Shown here in pieces: positions 23,798 through 35,704 of a DNA stretch of 64,000 nt; position 1 is the first letter of the stretch, and each line of letters starts with the position of its first letter. The notes beneath the pieces were generated by a model, which was not told where the DNA came from, made no database searches, and was given only the letters and a program-made list of their open reading frames with translations. The stretch is from Blasia pusilla (taxonomy: Eukaryota > Marchantiophyta > Marchantiopsida > Blasiales). The DNA lies in NCBI GenBank assembly GCA_050084515.1, contig CM114274.1, positions 4,526,001 to 4,590,000 of the forward strand, written 5' to 3'. A program made the translations under genes and the position numbers.

Positions 23798-25958
23798 ATG
23801 TCCGAGGCGGCATCCGAGCTGCGGGAGAGGTTGGTAAGAGCTCACAAATCATCGCAGGCATCCACTAGCTATGGCGAACGAGAAAGAGAAGCGCCTTCTT
23901 CTAGCCCAGCGCTCAAGGAAACGTTCCAAACGAAAGCGAATGCGGACTTCGACGGTCTAGGCTTTGGACAATACATGTTAGCTGGCTCGGTGGCCGGCAT
24001 GGTAGAGCACATGGCTATGTTCCCAGTGGATACTTTAAAAACTCGCATGCAGATGTTGGCGAGTGCGGGAGGATCCGTCCATAACACCATTGGTAGAGCG
24101 TTGTATACGATCATCAAAACGGAAGGTCCTATGGGACTGTACAGAGGAATTGGAGCCATGGGGCTTGGTGCCGGTCCAGCCCACGCAGTTTATTTCTCAG
24201 TGTACGAGGTCGCCAAAGAGAAATTCGGAGGTAACGCCGAGGGATATCACCCTCTTGCTCATGGTGCGGCAGGTTCGACTGCCACAATTGCTAGTGATGC
24301 GGTATTTACTCCCATGGATGTTGTTAAGCAAAGACTCCAGGTGCGCCAGAGTCCTTACAGGGGTTTAACGGATTGTATTAGAACCATGCTTAGAGAAGAA
24401 GGCGTGCGGGCATTCTATGTGTCCTACCGCACTACCGTGGTGATGAATGTTCCTTTCACGGCTGTGCACTTCGCGTCGTACGAGGCTGCCAAGAAGATGT
24501 TGATGGAACTCTCACCCGACCAGGCGAATGAGGTGATCAACTCTAATTCCAAGTTAGACATTGAAGAATTGCGCTTTCTAGGTCCTGAAGTGGGTTGTGT
24601 TTACTCACATTTTTCTCTTCTTTGTGAACTTAGTCACACTCTTCCCTTGGGAAGATTGGTGCTAGGGGACGATTCATGTCGCAAACCCCCACGCAGCCTT
24701 ACTCCGTGGTACCTCTCCAAGTCAGGAGAGTTGGAAGGGAGAACTTCTGACTGCTTAGACCCCATTGTCTATCATTTTTTTTTCTTTACGGTATTTATTG
24801 GAACGACAGAACCTTCAGTGCGCGTTTTCCTTGCCCTCTGGACTTTACTTTACTGATACATGTTCGCTGCTGCAGGAAAGCTTGTTGATGCACATCACTG
24901 CTGGTGGTGTAGCTGGTGCTCTTGCTAGTGCAGTAACCACTCCACTGGACGTTATCAAGACGCGCTTGCAAACACAGGTAAGCCAGAGTTGGGTTCTCCT
25001 TTCAAATTCTGTTTCCCTTCTTTGATGTATGAGCCGTTATTTGAAGACTATTGACGTATTATTGATAAGTGGGAGGATTCGTCGTGAGTAGTTTAGAGCC
25101 ATTTTGATAGTTGGTTTATAGCGATTTTCATCCACCGTAGTGATGGTCACTGCTGGACATAGGTTAGACAAGGAATGGAATCCAGATTCTATGTTACTTC
25201 CCCTCACATTTGTATCATCTCAAGAGGGATCACTTTTCGTGGGAATGGATCATCTGTGATTTGTCTTGGGGACTTCTAAAACAGATCACTGGTGATTTGG
25301 TTTCCAAGAGAACCACTGAGCTAAGCTACCGAGACAAATTATTGATTGGATTCTTATGTATGAGCTTCAAAACTCCATCGTCGATTATAAAAGTTGGACG
25401 TTAATATTAGAGATAAATTACTGATGAAGACATCACTATTAAGTGTGTGCCATCTGTAGTTTAAATTAGACACTTGTGGTTACTTAGTTTCTGAGAGTGA
25501 TAATAACCTTGAAGCAGTTGTGAAGAGGCTGTGTATGGGGTTGATTGTTGAAGTGTACTTTTGTGAGTGCGGTCTCTGTATGCATAACTGCGGTCAACCA
25601 AAAAGCAGCACCTTTTACAAGCAGTATCTCTTAAACCATCTGTACCATCGGAGTGCCAATTGTAATCCAGTGACCATAATCCAGTGTGAGTGTTGTCAGG
25701 TACTCTTTTAAGTGAGGAGAAAAGTCATTGTTTTCTCATCGTGTGATTGTGTAGGGTCTTTGTGGAGCTGAGCGATTCCACAACGGCTCAGTGCTTCATG
25801 CAGCTAAGCGGATTGTGAAGCAGGAGGGGCTAGGGGTCTTGCTCAAGGGCATTAGACCACGCGTTCTTTTTCACACTCCTGCTGCTGCCATTTGTTGGTC
25901 CACATATGAAGCTGGAAAATCATTCCTCATGCGTTGGAACGACAGGCAGAGCAGTTGA
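23798..25958 (+). CDS. MIT: Mitoferrin-type mitochondrial iron carrier (SLC25 family), 3 exons
   Basis: Exons 23798-24589, 24876-24977 and 25755-25958 join in phase 0 to give 365 aa. Introns begin GTGGGT and GTAAGC and end GCAG and GTAG. I chose 23798 as the first ATG of the frame. Three carrier repeats carry the signature PVDTLKTRMQ (76-85), PMDVVKQRLQ (172-181) and PLDVIKTRLQ (287-296). Even-helix contact motifs match mitoferrins: GAGPAHAVYFSVYE, NVPFTAVHFASYE and HTPAAAICWSTYE. Plant MIT1/MIT2 import iron across the inner mitochondrial membrane for Fe-S cluster and haem synthesis. The first 55 residues are polar and variable, somewhat longer than in Arabidopsis MIT. The frame runs 267 bp into intron 1 by chance; retaining that intron would truncate repeat 3. 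No damage is seen. Confidence 0.95.
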
Positions 25959-28900
25959 TTTGACGCATTGTGAGCCTTCTCGGTCGCTGTCTCAAGGTAA
26001 AGAGGCCAGGGGAGGATAAAAGAAGTCCAAGGGATCTTTCTGCACTTCTGGAGAAAAGGATATTCTTATGATGGGGCTACCATTTGTCCATCACAAGTTC
26101 AGCTGGCACATATTATCAGTTGCTTCTGATTTGGTGGGCCCGGTATCGTATGGTTTTGTTCAAGCGTGGGGTATCCTGTGGTGAAAAGTCCAGACTACCT
26201 ACATTTGGTGCCAATTCCTCTGCAGATGACAAGGTTTGCAGATCATTCTTCGATCATAAGCCTCACTCTGAAGATGATGAAGAGTCATATAGGATGGTCA
26301 GTGATACGAGTGGTGCTGGCATTACTTGGATCTTGGACAAGTAAATGTACTATAATGTTACAAATGTGGTTAGTGTGCTGAAGGGGCAGAAATCATCCAT
26401 CAAAACCACCACGAACCGATCAGATGATCCTTACCTCCTTTTCATGGTGCAAGAAGCTATCAGGTGAACATATTTTTGTAATGGATTTACTGCCCTGGGG
26501 CATCAGCTAGGGAGTTAAGTATTGTGCCCCTGTAGATGCACAACAGGTTTAGTGCTTCGCGAAAATTTGTTACGAAAAAAAACTTGGGCAGAAGATAACT
26601 GGTCCACCTGTGTACAAGCTTCTGAGAGAATAATCAACTGTGGTTTTTTATGAAGGTATTTTATCTGATAGGCACCATACTAACCCTTGGTCTCTGCTCC
26701 ATGTAGATACTTGGCATAGCCCTAAGCTCGTGGTTGGAGAAGTAAAGCAAAGTGGCAAAATTTTGTATGTACTAAGTTGGGGAGAAGTACAGCGAATTGG
26801 AAAAGCCTATTAGATACCATGATGCCTGGTTTGAGATGGCGGTAGTGTGCATGCCTTCTGATGCGGTAGTGTGCATGCCTTCTGATAGCTAACCCTCCAG
26901 TTTTGATAACTAGTCACATTTTTGACAGCTATCCTGATTCTGCCTCAAATACTTTGGAGGAAGATGAAATTGCCTCTTGATTTTTTAGAAGTCATTTTTG
27001 CTAGCTTACCTTATGCTGCGATGATGACTTCATAAGAAGGTTAAATCAGTGCATTACGTCTGAGAACAGGCTGATGTTCTTGGTCCGGTAGTGTGTGCAG
27101 TCAAGCAAGCAAGAACAGTCAATCGCAGCATGGCTTTAATTCAGCAACGGGAGTGAGCTCTTGAAGTCCCTTACAACATGAAGAACTTGATTGGTAGCAT
27201 TTAGAGTTAGGAATCACAGCTCAAATTAGACTGACTAGAAACATGGCAGTGAATTGTTAGCCTCTGCGAAGCAGGATACAGGGAACCGCAGCTCAAAAGC
27301 CAAGAAAATTATTATCCTCATACCTCCTGAAATTTGGAAACCAATATGAAATGCCAGATCCGATAGAATTATTCTTTTGAGAAGATGCACTAAATAGATG
27401 CTTTTGACATCAGGGTGAAGCAGCAAGTGCATCGGCACGTGAAACTAAACATGAACCCTAGTTTGTAATAGCCGTGCTACTTCCGAGCATACTGGGACAG
27501 AAACCCAAGAGGAATATGGTTAAGGGTTCACCACCACATTAGACTAGACCTTGCAATACAATATGAGATGAGATTAGAAGAAAATTAAAACTCTGAAAAC
27601 TTAGTTTCATTCCAGAATTCTGCCTGGAGTCCTACCTGCAGATTAGGTCAAGGTAGAAGGACTCTAGGTTGATTCCAGATCAGGGTCCGGGTAGTTTTCT
27701 GGCAAGAACCAGTACATTTCCGGTCTTATGGACGAGAACGGTAATTTTGGATATTTTCTTGAAGCCGGCCGGTTAAAGAGATACAAATACAAAGGAGGAC
27801 CCCTCTATTTTGTCAGTTTTTGGCCGTTGATTTGCAAAGTGAATCGGGAATTATAGGTCAACACGTAACCCGGGTTCTCCCCGGACATTGTTCCAGATGA
27901 ACATAAATGGAGTTGGTCAAATCTTATTGGTTGTGGCCTACTAGTTGTAGTAGTAATGAATGTCTATTTGTTTGTCTTGGTGATTCATTCATGTGATTGG
28001 CATACCTATCTCCAAAAGAGGACATAATAAAGATAAGGAGATTTTAGTAAATGATTAGTAAAGTAATTTGGAGATTAGAAATACAAGTGCACCATGGATG
28101 TCATCCCTCCTAAAATGGGAATATGACATTTTTGTTTATATTTTCGTTCACATTTATTTCTAGGTAAAAAATAGTTAACTCCTTACGAAGTCAATATAAT
28201 GGAGTTAGTGATATAAATTTGTGTAAATGATATTAATAAATTTTTATATTTTATCATTTTTAATAACCAATTTTTTGGTAATTGTATGAAATCATATTGT
28301 ATGAAAATTGAAAACATGCAAATGAATTTTTAACCTTAAAATTTATATTCGTATGTTTGTCGTTAATTTCAAGATGTTTACATAAGATCATACAGAACGG
28401 TCTCTTGTAAAGTGATGTTTACTACCTTAAATGCATAGCGATAATTCATAGGTGCTTCATTCATATAATAATCATCAATGGAAACTTATGTGATGCACGA
28501 GTTTAAATCATCTTCTATGATTAATTCTCAAAATTCTCAAAATTCTCAAGTATCATTCTAAATTAATTTTGAGCGATCCTATTGGTTTAGAAAATGAGTG
28601 ATCTTATTGGTCAAAAGTGCCAAGTGTGAAAAAGAGAGTGTTTGCAAAATGAAAGGGCCCTCTCCAATAATAATATACATTGTAACACAAGTTGAGCGTG
28701 CTTCTGGACTATTAATTGATAAACTACAAATAACATATGTCATTGGAAGTAAATCAGAACTTGTCCTTTATCGAATCATTGTTTTACTTGAGAAAATGGG
28801 GTTTAAAGTGTACAAGATGCTTACTAATGTATAGAGTTGTCATGAAGATTGATTGGAATCTTGAAGCATGAATATGCAGTATGTCCTCTTTCTAACAATA

Positions 28901-29399
28901 ACGCAACTATTTTGGATGATACCACATCCAAAGCTATACCCCTTGCACTTTGCATACTTGCAAGGAGGACATTGTATAAGCAGTCTTTTGTGTTCTACTT
29001 AGACTGTATATGAAAAATTTCTCGGAAATGGTGAGGCATTCTAGCATATTTAATCAAGCTTATCATGTATGGTATCCCAAAGAACAAGTTTTCCTTTGTT
29101 CAAACATGCTTCTTCCATTTATACTTGTTGAAATAATTCTTAAGCATTATATGATAACTTTTGTTCCTCTAAATATGAATATACATGAAGGTTTTCAAAG
29201 TTAGCTTAAACAAATTTTTTTCTTTATCTGGAAAATAAAATGGACCTCCAACAAGGTAATAGTAATGATAGAATTAACGGGAAGATTAGAATTTTTTTTT
29301 ATTCTGCAATGGAGAAATCCCAAAAATATATAACTCTCAATTAGTTCGTTTGATGATGAATAGAAGATTCTATAAATAATTTGGAAATGATGTTAGAAG
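25959..29399. other. 3' flank of mitoferrin, then AT-rich intergenic DNA
   Basis: The first several hundred bases should include the 3' UTR, but no poly(A) signal stands out. The stretch 27900-29400 is AT-rich. A minus frame at 27438-27235 is unrecognised. I see no gene. Confidence 0.5.
26839..26886. repeat. Perfect 24-bp tandem duplication
   Basis: Two identical units, 26839-26862 and 26863-26886, lie side by side (unit starts GCGGTAGTGTGC). Confidence 0.95.
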
Positions 29400-29530
29400 T
29401 TGTAAAAATGGAATGTTATCTCTTCATATAAGAGATCCTCAAGATGGAAGAGGGAGGAAGAGCAACCAATGGCACCGTAAGGAAGTGGATGGAGGGGTAT
29501 GAAGGAAGGAAGGGAGGCTCCATAGGGAGC
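29400..29530. repeat. Dispersed repeat family B, copy 1 (inverted relative to 38690-38820)
   Basis: The segment from TGTAAAAATGGAATGTTATC through GTAAGGAAGTGGATGGAGGG to CCATAGGGAG matches the reverse complement of 38690-38820 with small indels. The second copy lies at the end of the 351-bp tandem array. Confidence 0.85.
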
Positions 29531-29880
29531 CGCGCCCACGGAGTATCGCGAATCAAGTGCCGCGGTGAAAAAGAACTCGGGACTTAGCCAGGGTTCAAAC
29601 GGAGGAGGGGCCCTCCATAGGGAAGCGTGTTAGTAATAAATGATGGCAAGGAGAAGGAGCCTGGCAGACGGAGTTGAGATGGGAAAGAATGTACGAGCCG
29701 TGCTCGGAGTCTCGTACCAACGTGACAACCCGGAGAGCCTTTGCATAGGAAGGTGTGCCATTCGACTGCTTAAAGTTGGAGCAAAATTGGGCTCCATAGG
29801 GAAGTGTGCACCAAATTTTTGGGAGCCCGGGGAGGTTAGAGGAAGCGGATGGATGTACTCTCACGCATAGGGAGTTGTGT
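29518..29880. repeat. Recurring CATAGGGA-type motif, five times
   Basis: Variants of CATAGGGAAGTGTG occur near 29520, 29609, 29743, 29791 and 29865. Spacing is irregular (about 48 to 134 bp), so this looks like a degraded array rather than a clean tandem repeat. It is followed by a 19-bp duplication (ATTGTCCAATGATG) at about 29898-29930. Confidence 0.5.
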
Positions 29881-29929
29881 GGCTTGACACCAAACCCATT
29901 GTCCAATGATGTCATCATTGTCCAATGAT

Positions 29930-30654
29930 GACACCTCTCTTAGACTCTCACCCGGTCGTCGCTAAAAATCCTGTAGACTCTTCAGCTTGTCGGTGCTTAC
30001 GCCCCGGTAGCTCTTCTCCAACTGTCGGAAGAACTCCATTGTGGGATTGAAGCTGGGTGGCCCTCTACCACCAGAGGTCTCTGCCACATTGCCTGTCTCA
30101 CTGCCCTCCGCTCAATCTAGTCTCCCGGCTGATGGTGTGGGTCTCTCTCCTCTCACGATCCCATCATATGACTCGCGACCACTAGTGGACATATACCATG
30201 GAGCCCAATACATCCTCATGGCATCGATCTCTACTGAATATAGTGATCGAAACTCCATGTAGTCATCGATTGGAGGACCCTCCAAGTGCTCGAACAACCC
30301 CTTCCATGCCATGAAAGGGTTGAACCGCGTCGGGGTCTGTATCTCCTGGAAGTCGCACCACGTGTTGAACTCTTGGATAAAATCATCTAAGTCGATGGTG
30401 CCCACTGCACCCGAGAAACGGCATATGCCCCGATGGCCCATGTCGTCCATCTCCTGCCAAGTGATACTGCCTCCGTCTGCGATCTCGTCATCCAACCCGG
30501 TGTCTAGTGATAACGATCCAGCCACGGATGGATGTCGAGGTAGCTCCTCACTCGTAACCCCTCGGTATCTCAGTCCACTCCGTGTCTCACCACTACTACT
30601 GCTCGCACTACCCCGTTCTTCCGAACCCTGGAAGAATGCCGTGATGACAACCAT
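29930..30654 (-). pseudogene. Gypsy-type gag fragment, copy 1
   Basis: The frame 30654-30112 (180 aa) contains IDLDDFIQEFNTWCDFQEIQ, HLEGPPIDDYMEF and a RMYWAPWYMSTSG segment. In another frame the homology continues to about 29930 as FNPTMEFFRQLEKSYRGV followed by KLKSLQDF and a stop. The plus-strand copy at 31.8-33 kb has the same blocks in the same order, which establishes that they are one family. The fragment ends abruptly at about 29930 against an unrelated repeat. No zinc knuckle, protease or polymerase remains on this side. Confidence 0.8.
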
Positions 30655-31545
30655 GTCTCACCCGCTCAAGCACTCAAACTCATTGAGAGTCTCCCACACT
30701 CCTCACTAGCTCACCTATGCTAACGTCAATCCCCTGATGACACACCCGGCCTCACGCACACTCAACACTCGGGCTCACTATGAGCCTCCCACTAAATCAC
30801 CTAACCTATCGACACGCGCAGGTCATACATGCGACCCCTACTCGGCAACCGCCGTATATCCACCAACATGCTACACTTGAAAAGAGTCTACACTCGTCAC
30901 CATCAGTGCACCCACCTAGCACCAGCTACTACCCGATACCCAACACTCTCAATCACAGAAGATAAGTGCGAGAAAAGGGAGGGAGGGTGTGCCTCCGGCC
31001 TCTGACTTCCGCCTCCGGCCGCCTCCATGACCTAACAATAGCCTCCACGACCTAAATCTAGCCTCTGACCTAAACCGCCTCCGCGACCTAAACCTAGCCT
31101 CCGACCTATACCGCCTCCACGAACTTTCCTTCCTGCTCTTTCCCAACACACCCGCTTGCATATACTCGACGACAACACCGCATGCTACAACCGACTGCTG
31201 TCCCTCGTCAATCCGCACCAGCAAAATCTGAGAAAAATGGATAGCGCTTCCGCCCATGACCTTCCGCATGGAAAAAATGACAAACACAATGCCAACGAGC
31301 GTCTCCACGGGCTCCCCACCAAGTCAACTTGCTTGCCTACTTGCAAACAATGAATTCCCACCAGACCCCTGACATCTTTCTCATGTAAAAATAAAGAGTA
31401 GTAAAAACGGCACACCCGGCCTAAAACTCCACTCTTCAATCTACATCGGCATATCGAGCCTCGTCCACCTATCAAGGAATCCGGACGCTAAAACCCTAGT
31501 CCTACCTCACACACATACAAGAGAGGTGCTCCAACGGCCCAACAT
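30655..31545. other. Spacer between two head-to-head gag copies
   Basis: No gene is seen. CCTCCG/ACCTA-rich tandem-like phrases occur at 30995-31120 (recurring GCCTCCGACCTA variants). This may be leader or LTR sequence of one of the two elements. Confidence 0.4.
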
Positions 31546-31691
31546 GAGAAAGATGGCTTAGGAAAGCCATCTTTCTCTCTTATATAGGGTTGGGAAGAGC
31601 CAAAAGGCTCTTCACCTAAAAATAGCCATCCCCTTGGTAACTTGCACGCACAGGTTACTAGGGGCGGGTGACTTGGTCAACAAGTCACCCG
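31546..31691. repeat. Row of four hairpins around a TATA-like box
   Basis: Four inverted repeats follow each other. Arms are 31546-31559/31564-31577 (14 bp, perfect), 31594-31601/31606-31613 (8 bp, perfect, AAAA loop), 31630-31641/31654-31664 (imperfect, CCCCT-GTAAC) and 31665-31675/31681-31691 (11 bp, perfect). TATATAGG sits between the first and second. The row lies about 110 bp before the first gag homology of the plus-strand element, so a promoter/leader role in that element is plausible. Confidence 0.8.
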
Positions 31692-31799
31692 GCTGTGAAA
31701 GACCTCAACAAGAAAGTTGTCAAAAATGACGTTCCTCACACAATGGACCTATCGTCAACCTCATCCGATACCGTGGGCAAAGTTACACTCAAGATAGTC

Positions 31800-34330
31800 C
31801 GCTGGCTCCTACGCCCTATCCACGATAGATCTTGGCCTATCGGCTACTTAGATGTGACAACCACCGGGACATGCGTCATTTCTTGGGTGTGGTGGACACC
31901 ATCAACTTAGATGATTTCATCCAAAATTTTGACACATGGTGTGATTTCCAAGAGATCCAAGCCCCTTCGTGGTTTAACCCTTTGAGAGCGTGGAACACTT
32001 TTTTCCAACACTTAGAGGGTCCTTTGATGAATGACTATATGGATTTTCAGTCCTTACACTCGATGGACATCCATGCCTAGAGGATGTATTGGGCTTCAAA
32101 GTATATGTCTACTAGTGGCCCGGAGGCATATGATTGGATAGACTTGGATAGTGAGAGGGGATAGGCCTATACCATCAACTGAGAGACTAGATGGAGATTA
32201 TGGCAACTTGGGCGGTGATTGAGGTGGCAGAGATCTCTGGTGCTAGAGCATCACCTAGTTTCAATCCTACAATGGAGTTTCTCCGATAGTTGGGGAGGAG
32301 CTACTAGGGCGTGTGGACAGAAAAGCTGAAGAGTCTAGAGGATTTTCAACAAAGATTGGGTGAGAATCTGAGAGAGGAGTTCATGTGCATACGGCACCTG
32401 ATCATTGCGATATATGGAGTGATTGAGGCACAATGTGTGCAGTATTGTACGAGATTTTGGACCGGGAGTTAAGGAGGAGAGTCTGAGATGCGATGTTGCT
32501 TCACACGGTGAAGCCCACATTGAAGGTGGTCTTTGAGTTTTCTGAGCAGATTAATTGAGCTCAACATGAGTAAGGAGCAGGTGGTGACCATAGGATTTTC
32601 CCGGGAGTCAATGGGTTCACGATCGAGTTGCAGTAGCCCCATAAGTGCCCCAATGTGTACTAATATCACAAGAGCGCATAGGACGGTGTGCCTAGAGAGC
32701 AAGACAAGTATTATGAGGCCATCAAGCAATGGCCCGTACCGCCAAATGTTGGCTAGCAGGGACCAACGCTGCTTGTTGGACTTGTGGTGGATCCCATAGG
32801 CAAAGGGACTGCCCACAATACGGTAGAGGTCCAAGGTTTCCTCTCATTGCTTAGGAGACACCTAGGATGGCCTCACCACAATTGCAATATGACCATTTTC
32901 ATCGATAGGTCACACTAGCAATAGGTGTTTTGATCTTCGCTGAGCGCTTCGTCTAGACGTAGGCCGGGGACTAGGGAGCGAGAGAGTTGATGGAGATCGA
33001 GGAATTGAGGACTGAGGTGGTAGAGTTCCACCACCAATCATAGGAGATGGAGGGCGTGCACTCAATGTAGCATCCCTCACTCACATCGATTAGTTGAAGT
33101 AGGGGATTGTTGCCGTGTCAATGACGCAACCACCTAACAGTATGCAGCGACGGAAAAAGTGCAGTGACACGGAGTCAAGAGTAGCTATGTTAGCTCTAAC
33201 CTCTATGTCGTATCATGATATGTGAGAGGATTGCACTGGTTAGAGATTTATGCGCAATGTGGCTCAAGTAGAGGCTATGGCGGTGGTGACTCAAGGTGCC
33301 ACAAGAGTGATGGAGCCATATAGAGGAAGGGTTGAGATCGACCCACAAGAGTGGACGGATAGGCAACACGCTAGGGTTCCACAATCTTTTAGGTTTTTGG
33401 AGGCACTTCACAGACCATCAATGGTGCCTAGACGACCAGCGGTGCCCACAAGTGAGGTAGGTGAATCGACGTCACGAGGAGTTGGAGAGGAAACTCCTAT
33501 GCGAGCTTTGGTGGAGGCAGTGTTGACCACGTTGTTGGAAGTGACCACTAGGATGAACCAGACTCCTCTTTTTTGCCATGGAGTTGGAGATGATGGGAAT
33601 TGGACCAGCAGAGGTATTGTGGCTAGCTGACACATTGTGTGAGCATGGAGAAGTGATTGCCTCTTGTTTGAAGGTGGTTGTTGAGGAGATGGGCGATATT
33701 CCCCTAATAGTAGGTGCTCAAGATGTCCCCCACTCAATCATGGCAGGATACAGTAGCAAAGATGGTGGATATGCTAACTTAAGTAGGAGTGAGCCTTGGT
33801 CACACCAGGTGTGGTCTTGTTGGACAACCGAGCTAGAGTGTTTTGCTTGGTTAGTCCCATGGGTACAATGTACCATTTGTAGCGCATCTTACTTGATCAA
33901 GGAGCGCAAACCTTGATGTTAGGGAAGGCATCGTATTTGGCATTGGGGTTACGGAAAGGCAACATTGAGCCTTTTCCCTAGCTTTAAGATACAAATCTCT
34001 ATTGAGGGCATGTCACCCACGTAGGACATGACTCGACAAGAGCTAGCTCTAAGACTCCAGCTAGAGCATGCATCAGATAGTGTGATGGTGCACACTCGTG
34101 CGATTAGGACACTAGAAGAGTCCTATGATGTGTTGGTAGGGAGTACAGTGTTTTACCCCCTGGGTTTCATACTTGATTTCTGGGAGGAGACGGTTTCTTA
34201 TCGGCTAGGGTGGCAATTAGATGATAGATGGGTGAGCCATTTACCTGTGGGGTTTGCAAGATGTAGTGGTGGTCAACCCCATGACGATACAATGACCACG
34301 TTGGCAACATTGACAGGTAATAGCTATTAG
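31800..34330 (+). pseudogene. Gypsy-type gag, zinc knuckle and protease-like remnant, copy 2
   Basis: Gag begins near 31860 (INLDDFIQNFDTWCDFQEIQ) and parallels the minus-strand copy. A zinc knuckle at 32774-32812 reads C-x2-C-x3-H-x4-C (CWTCGGSHRQRDC), a spacing typical of plant Gypsy gag. Near 33885-33960 the text LLDQGAQTLMLGKASYLALG looks like an aspartic-protease region with DQGA where DSGA is usual. At 34125-34260 a conserved-looking block VLVGSTVFYPLGFILDFWEE ... WQLDDRWVSHLPVGFA follows. Many in-frame stops and frame changes make it non-functional. The reverse transcriptase is not visible downstream. Confidence 0.78.
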
Positions 34331-35555
34331 CTAGCCATGATAGTTGTTGGAGGCAAACAAAAATATGGAGGACATCCCGATAGTCGATAGACCCACGGAG
34401 AGACATGCCATGGTAGGTGTCTCTTCCCATATTGGTGAGACCTCTTCACTATTGTTAGGTACAAGCATTGGATTGCAGAGGAGTGTAGACGAGCTTGTGA
34501 GGCAAGCGTGTTGCTATGCATGTGTCATGGAGAAGACAGAGTCAGGTAGCGGTCATGCTCTTGGAGTGGAGACTTCATATCTTTGGATACCACACCTATT
34601 GTGTCGCAACGTCTAGAGGAGGGTGTCACTGGGTGTGAGAGTGTTAGATCTCTTCAAAGGGATCATGAAGGAGGTTAGCTACAGTGTTGCATGATGACGT
34701 ATGGGTACATCGATATCTCTAGGTGGAGATAAATGAGATGGATCCACGGGCGAGCATGTGTTGGGAGATGTTGTGGGGATGAAGGCACCAACGGTGGTAG
34801 GTGTTTATAGGGTAGTAGGTCATGTCAAATAGATGTGATGTATGGTATTTGGAATTAGGGAGACCCAATTGCCAACTAGGTATGGTTGCACAAAAATTCG
34901 TTAAGTCCGCCCTTAGGACAAACATGGACATACAAGTTTGGATATGCCCACGGACATGGATTGCAAAAGGTGGAAGGTAGGGCAAGGGCGGGCGGGAAAA
35001 CAAAGAGGAAACAAAGTGGAGGTGAGAGGAGGAAGAAATGAGAAAGTGAGTATCATGAAGGCAAGTGGGGAGGATAAGAAAGAAGGGGGAGATGGGGCCC
35101 ATATGGACAAGACCTTCTATAGGATGGACGTAAGTCAACGGATATGGAGATGGACTTTTTCCATATCCAACCTTGTAGCTAGGGGAGCGATTGTGTGATC
35201 TTGATATACATGCATGAGTTCATTTTTTTATGTGTATGGATCTATTTTTTGGTTGGGAAGATTGTTGTTGTGTTGTGTGGACGTGACCAACAATGTATGC
35301 GTATAACACCCCCCTCACTTCTTGTCACTTCTCCTCCTCTCCCTGCAGTTCTTGTCACTCCGCATGGACATATCCGTCCCTAGGACGAATATGTCTATGC
35401 GGGCCCAGGTTCCCGCGGCTTGCACCCGATCTTACTCCACACGCAACATAGACCCAAGCTCGACTAGCACCATCCACCCCAGCCACCCATCGACTGTTCT
35501 TACCATTCGTTCTATAGCCCACACCGAACTTATAGAGGCTTGAAGTCAATCTGAA
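34331..35555. other. No gene seen
   Basis: Short frames exist on both strands with no recognisable domain. The early part may be further decayed sequence of the preceding element. Confidence 0.5.
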
Positions 35556-35704
35556 AAGTCAATCCGAAAATTTGTGTAGTCGTCGGGCCTACTACAATTT
35601 CGGATTGACTTGAATGTGGACCACTGAAGGTTCCCTTTTCGTCACAGAATGTCCACTCAACTATCACTCTAGCACCAAAGTCAATCCGAAATTGTAGTAG
35701 TCGA
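35556..35704. repeat. Three copies of an AGTCAATCCGAAA motif, two forming a hairpin
   Basis: A unit of about 24 bp (AGTCAATCCGAAA then TTGTAGTAG-like) occurs at 35556-35580. It recurs inverted at 35591-35611 and direct again at 35678-35704. The first two form a stem with a loop of about 10 nt. A shorter AGTCAATCTGAAA precedes the first. Confidence 0.8.

Noticed and set aside
24590-24856. Extension of the mitoferrin frame beyond exon 1 to 24856
   Set aside because: It leaves the carrier fold. A phase-matched donor at 24590 joins to the third repeat at 24876.
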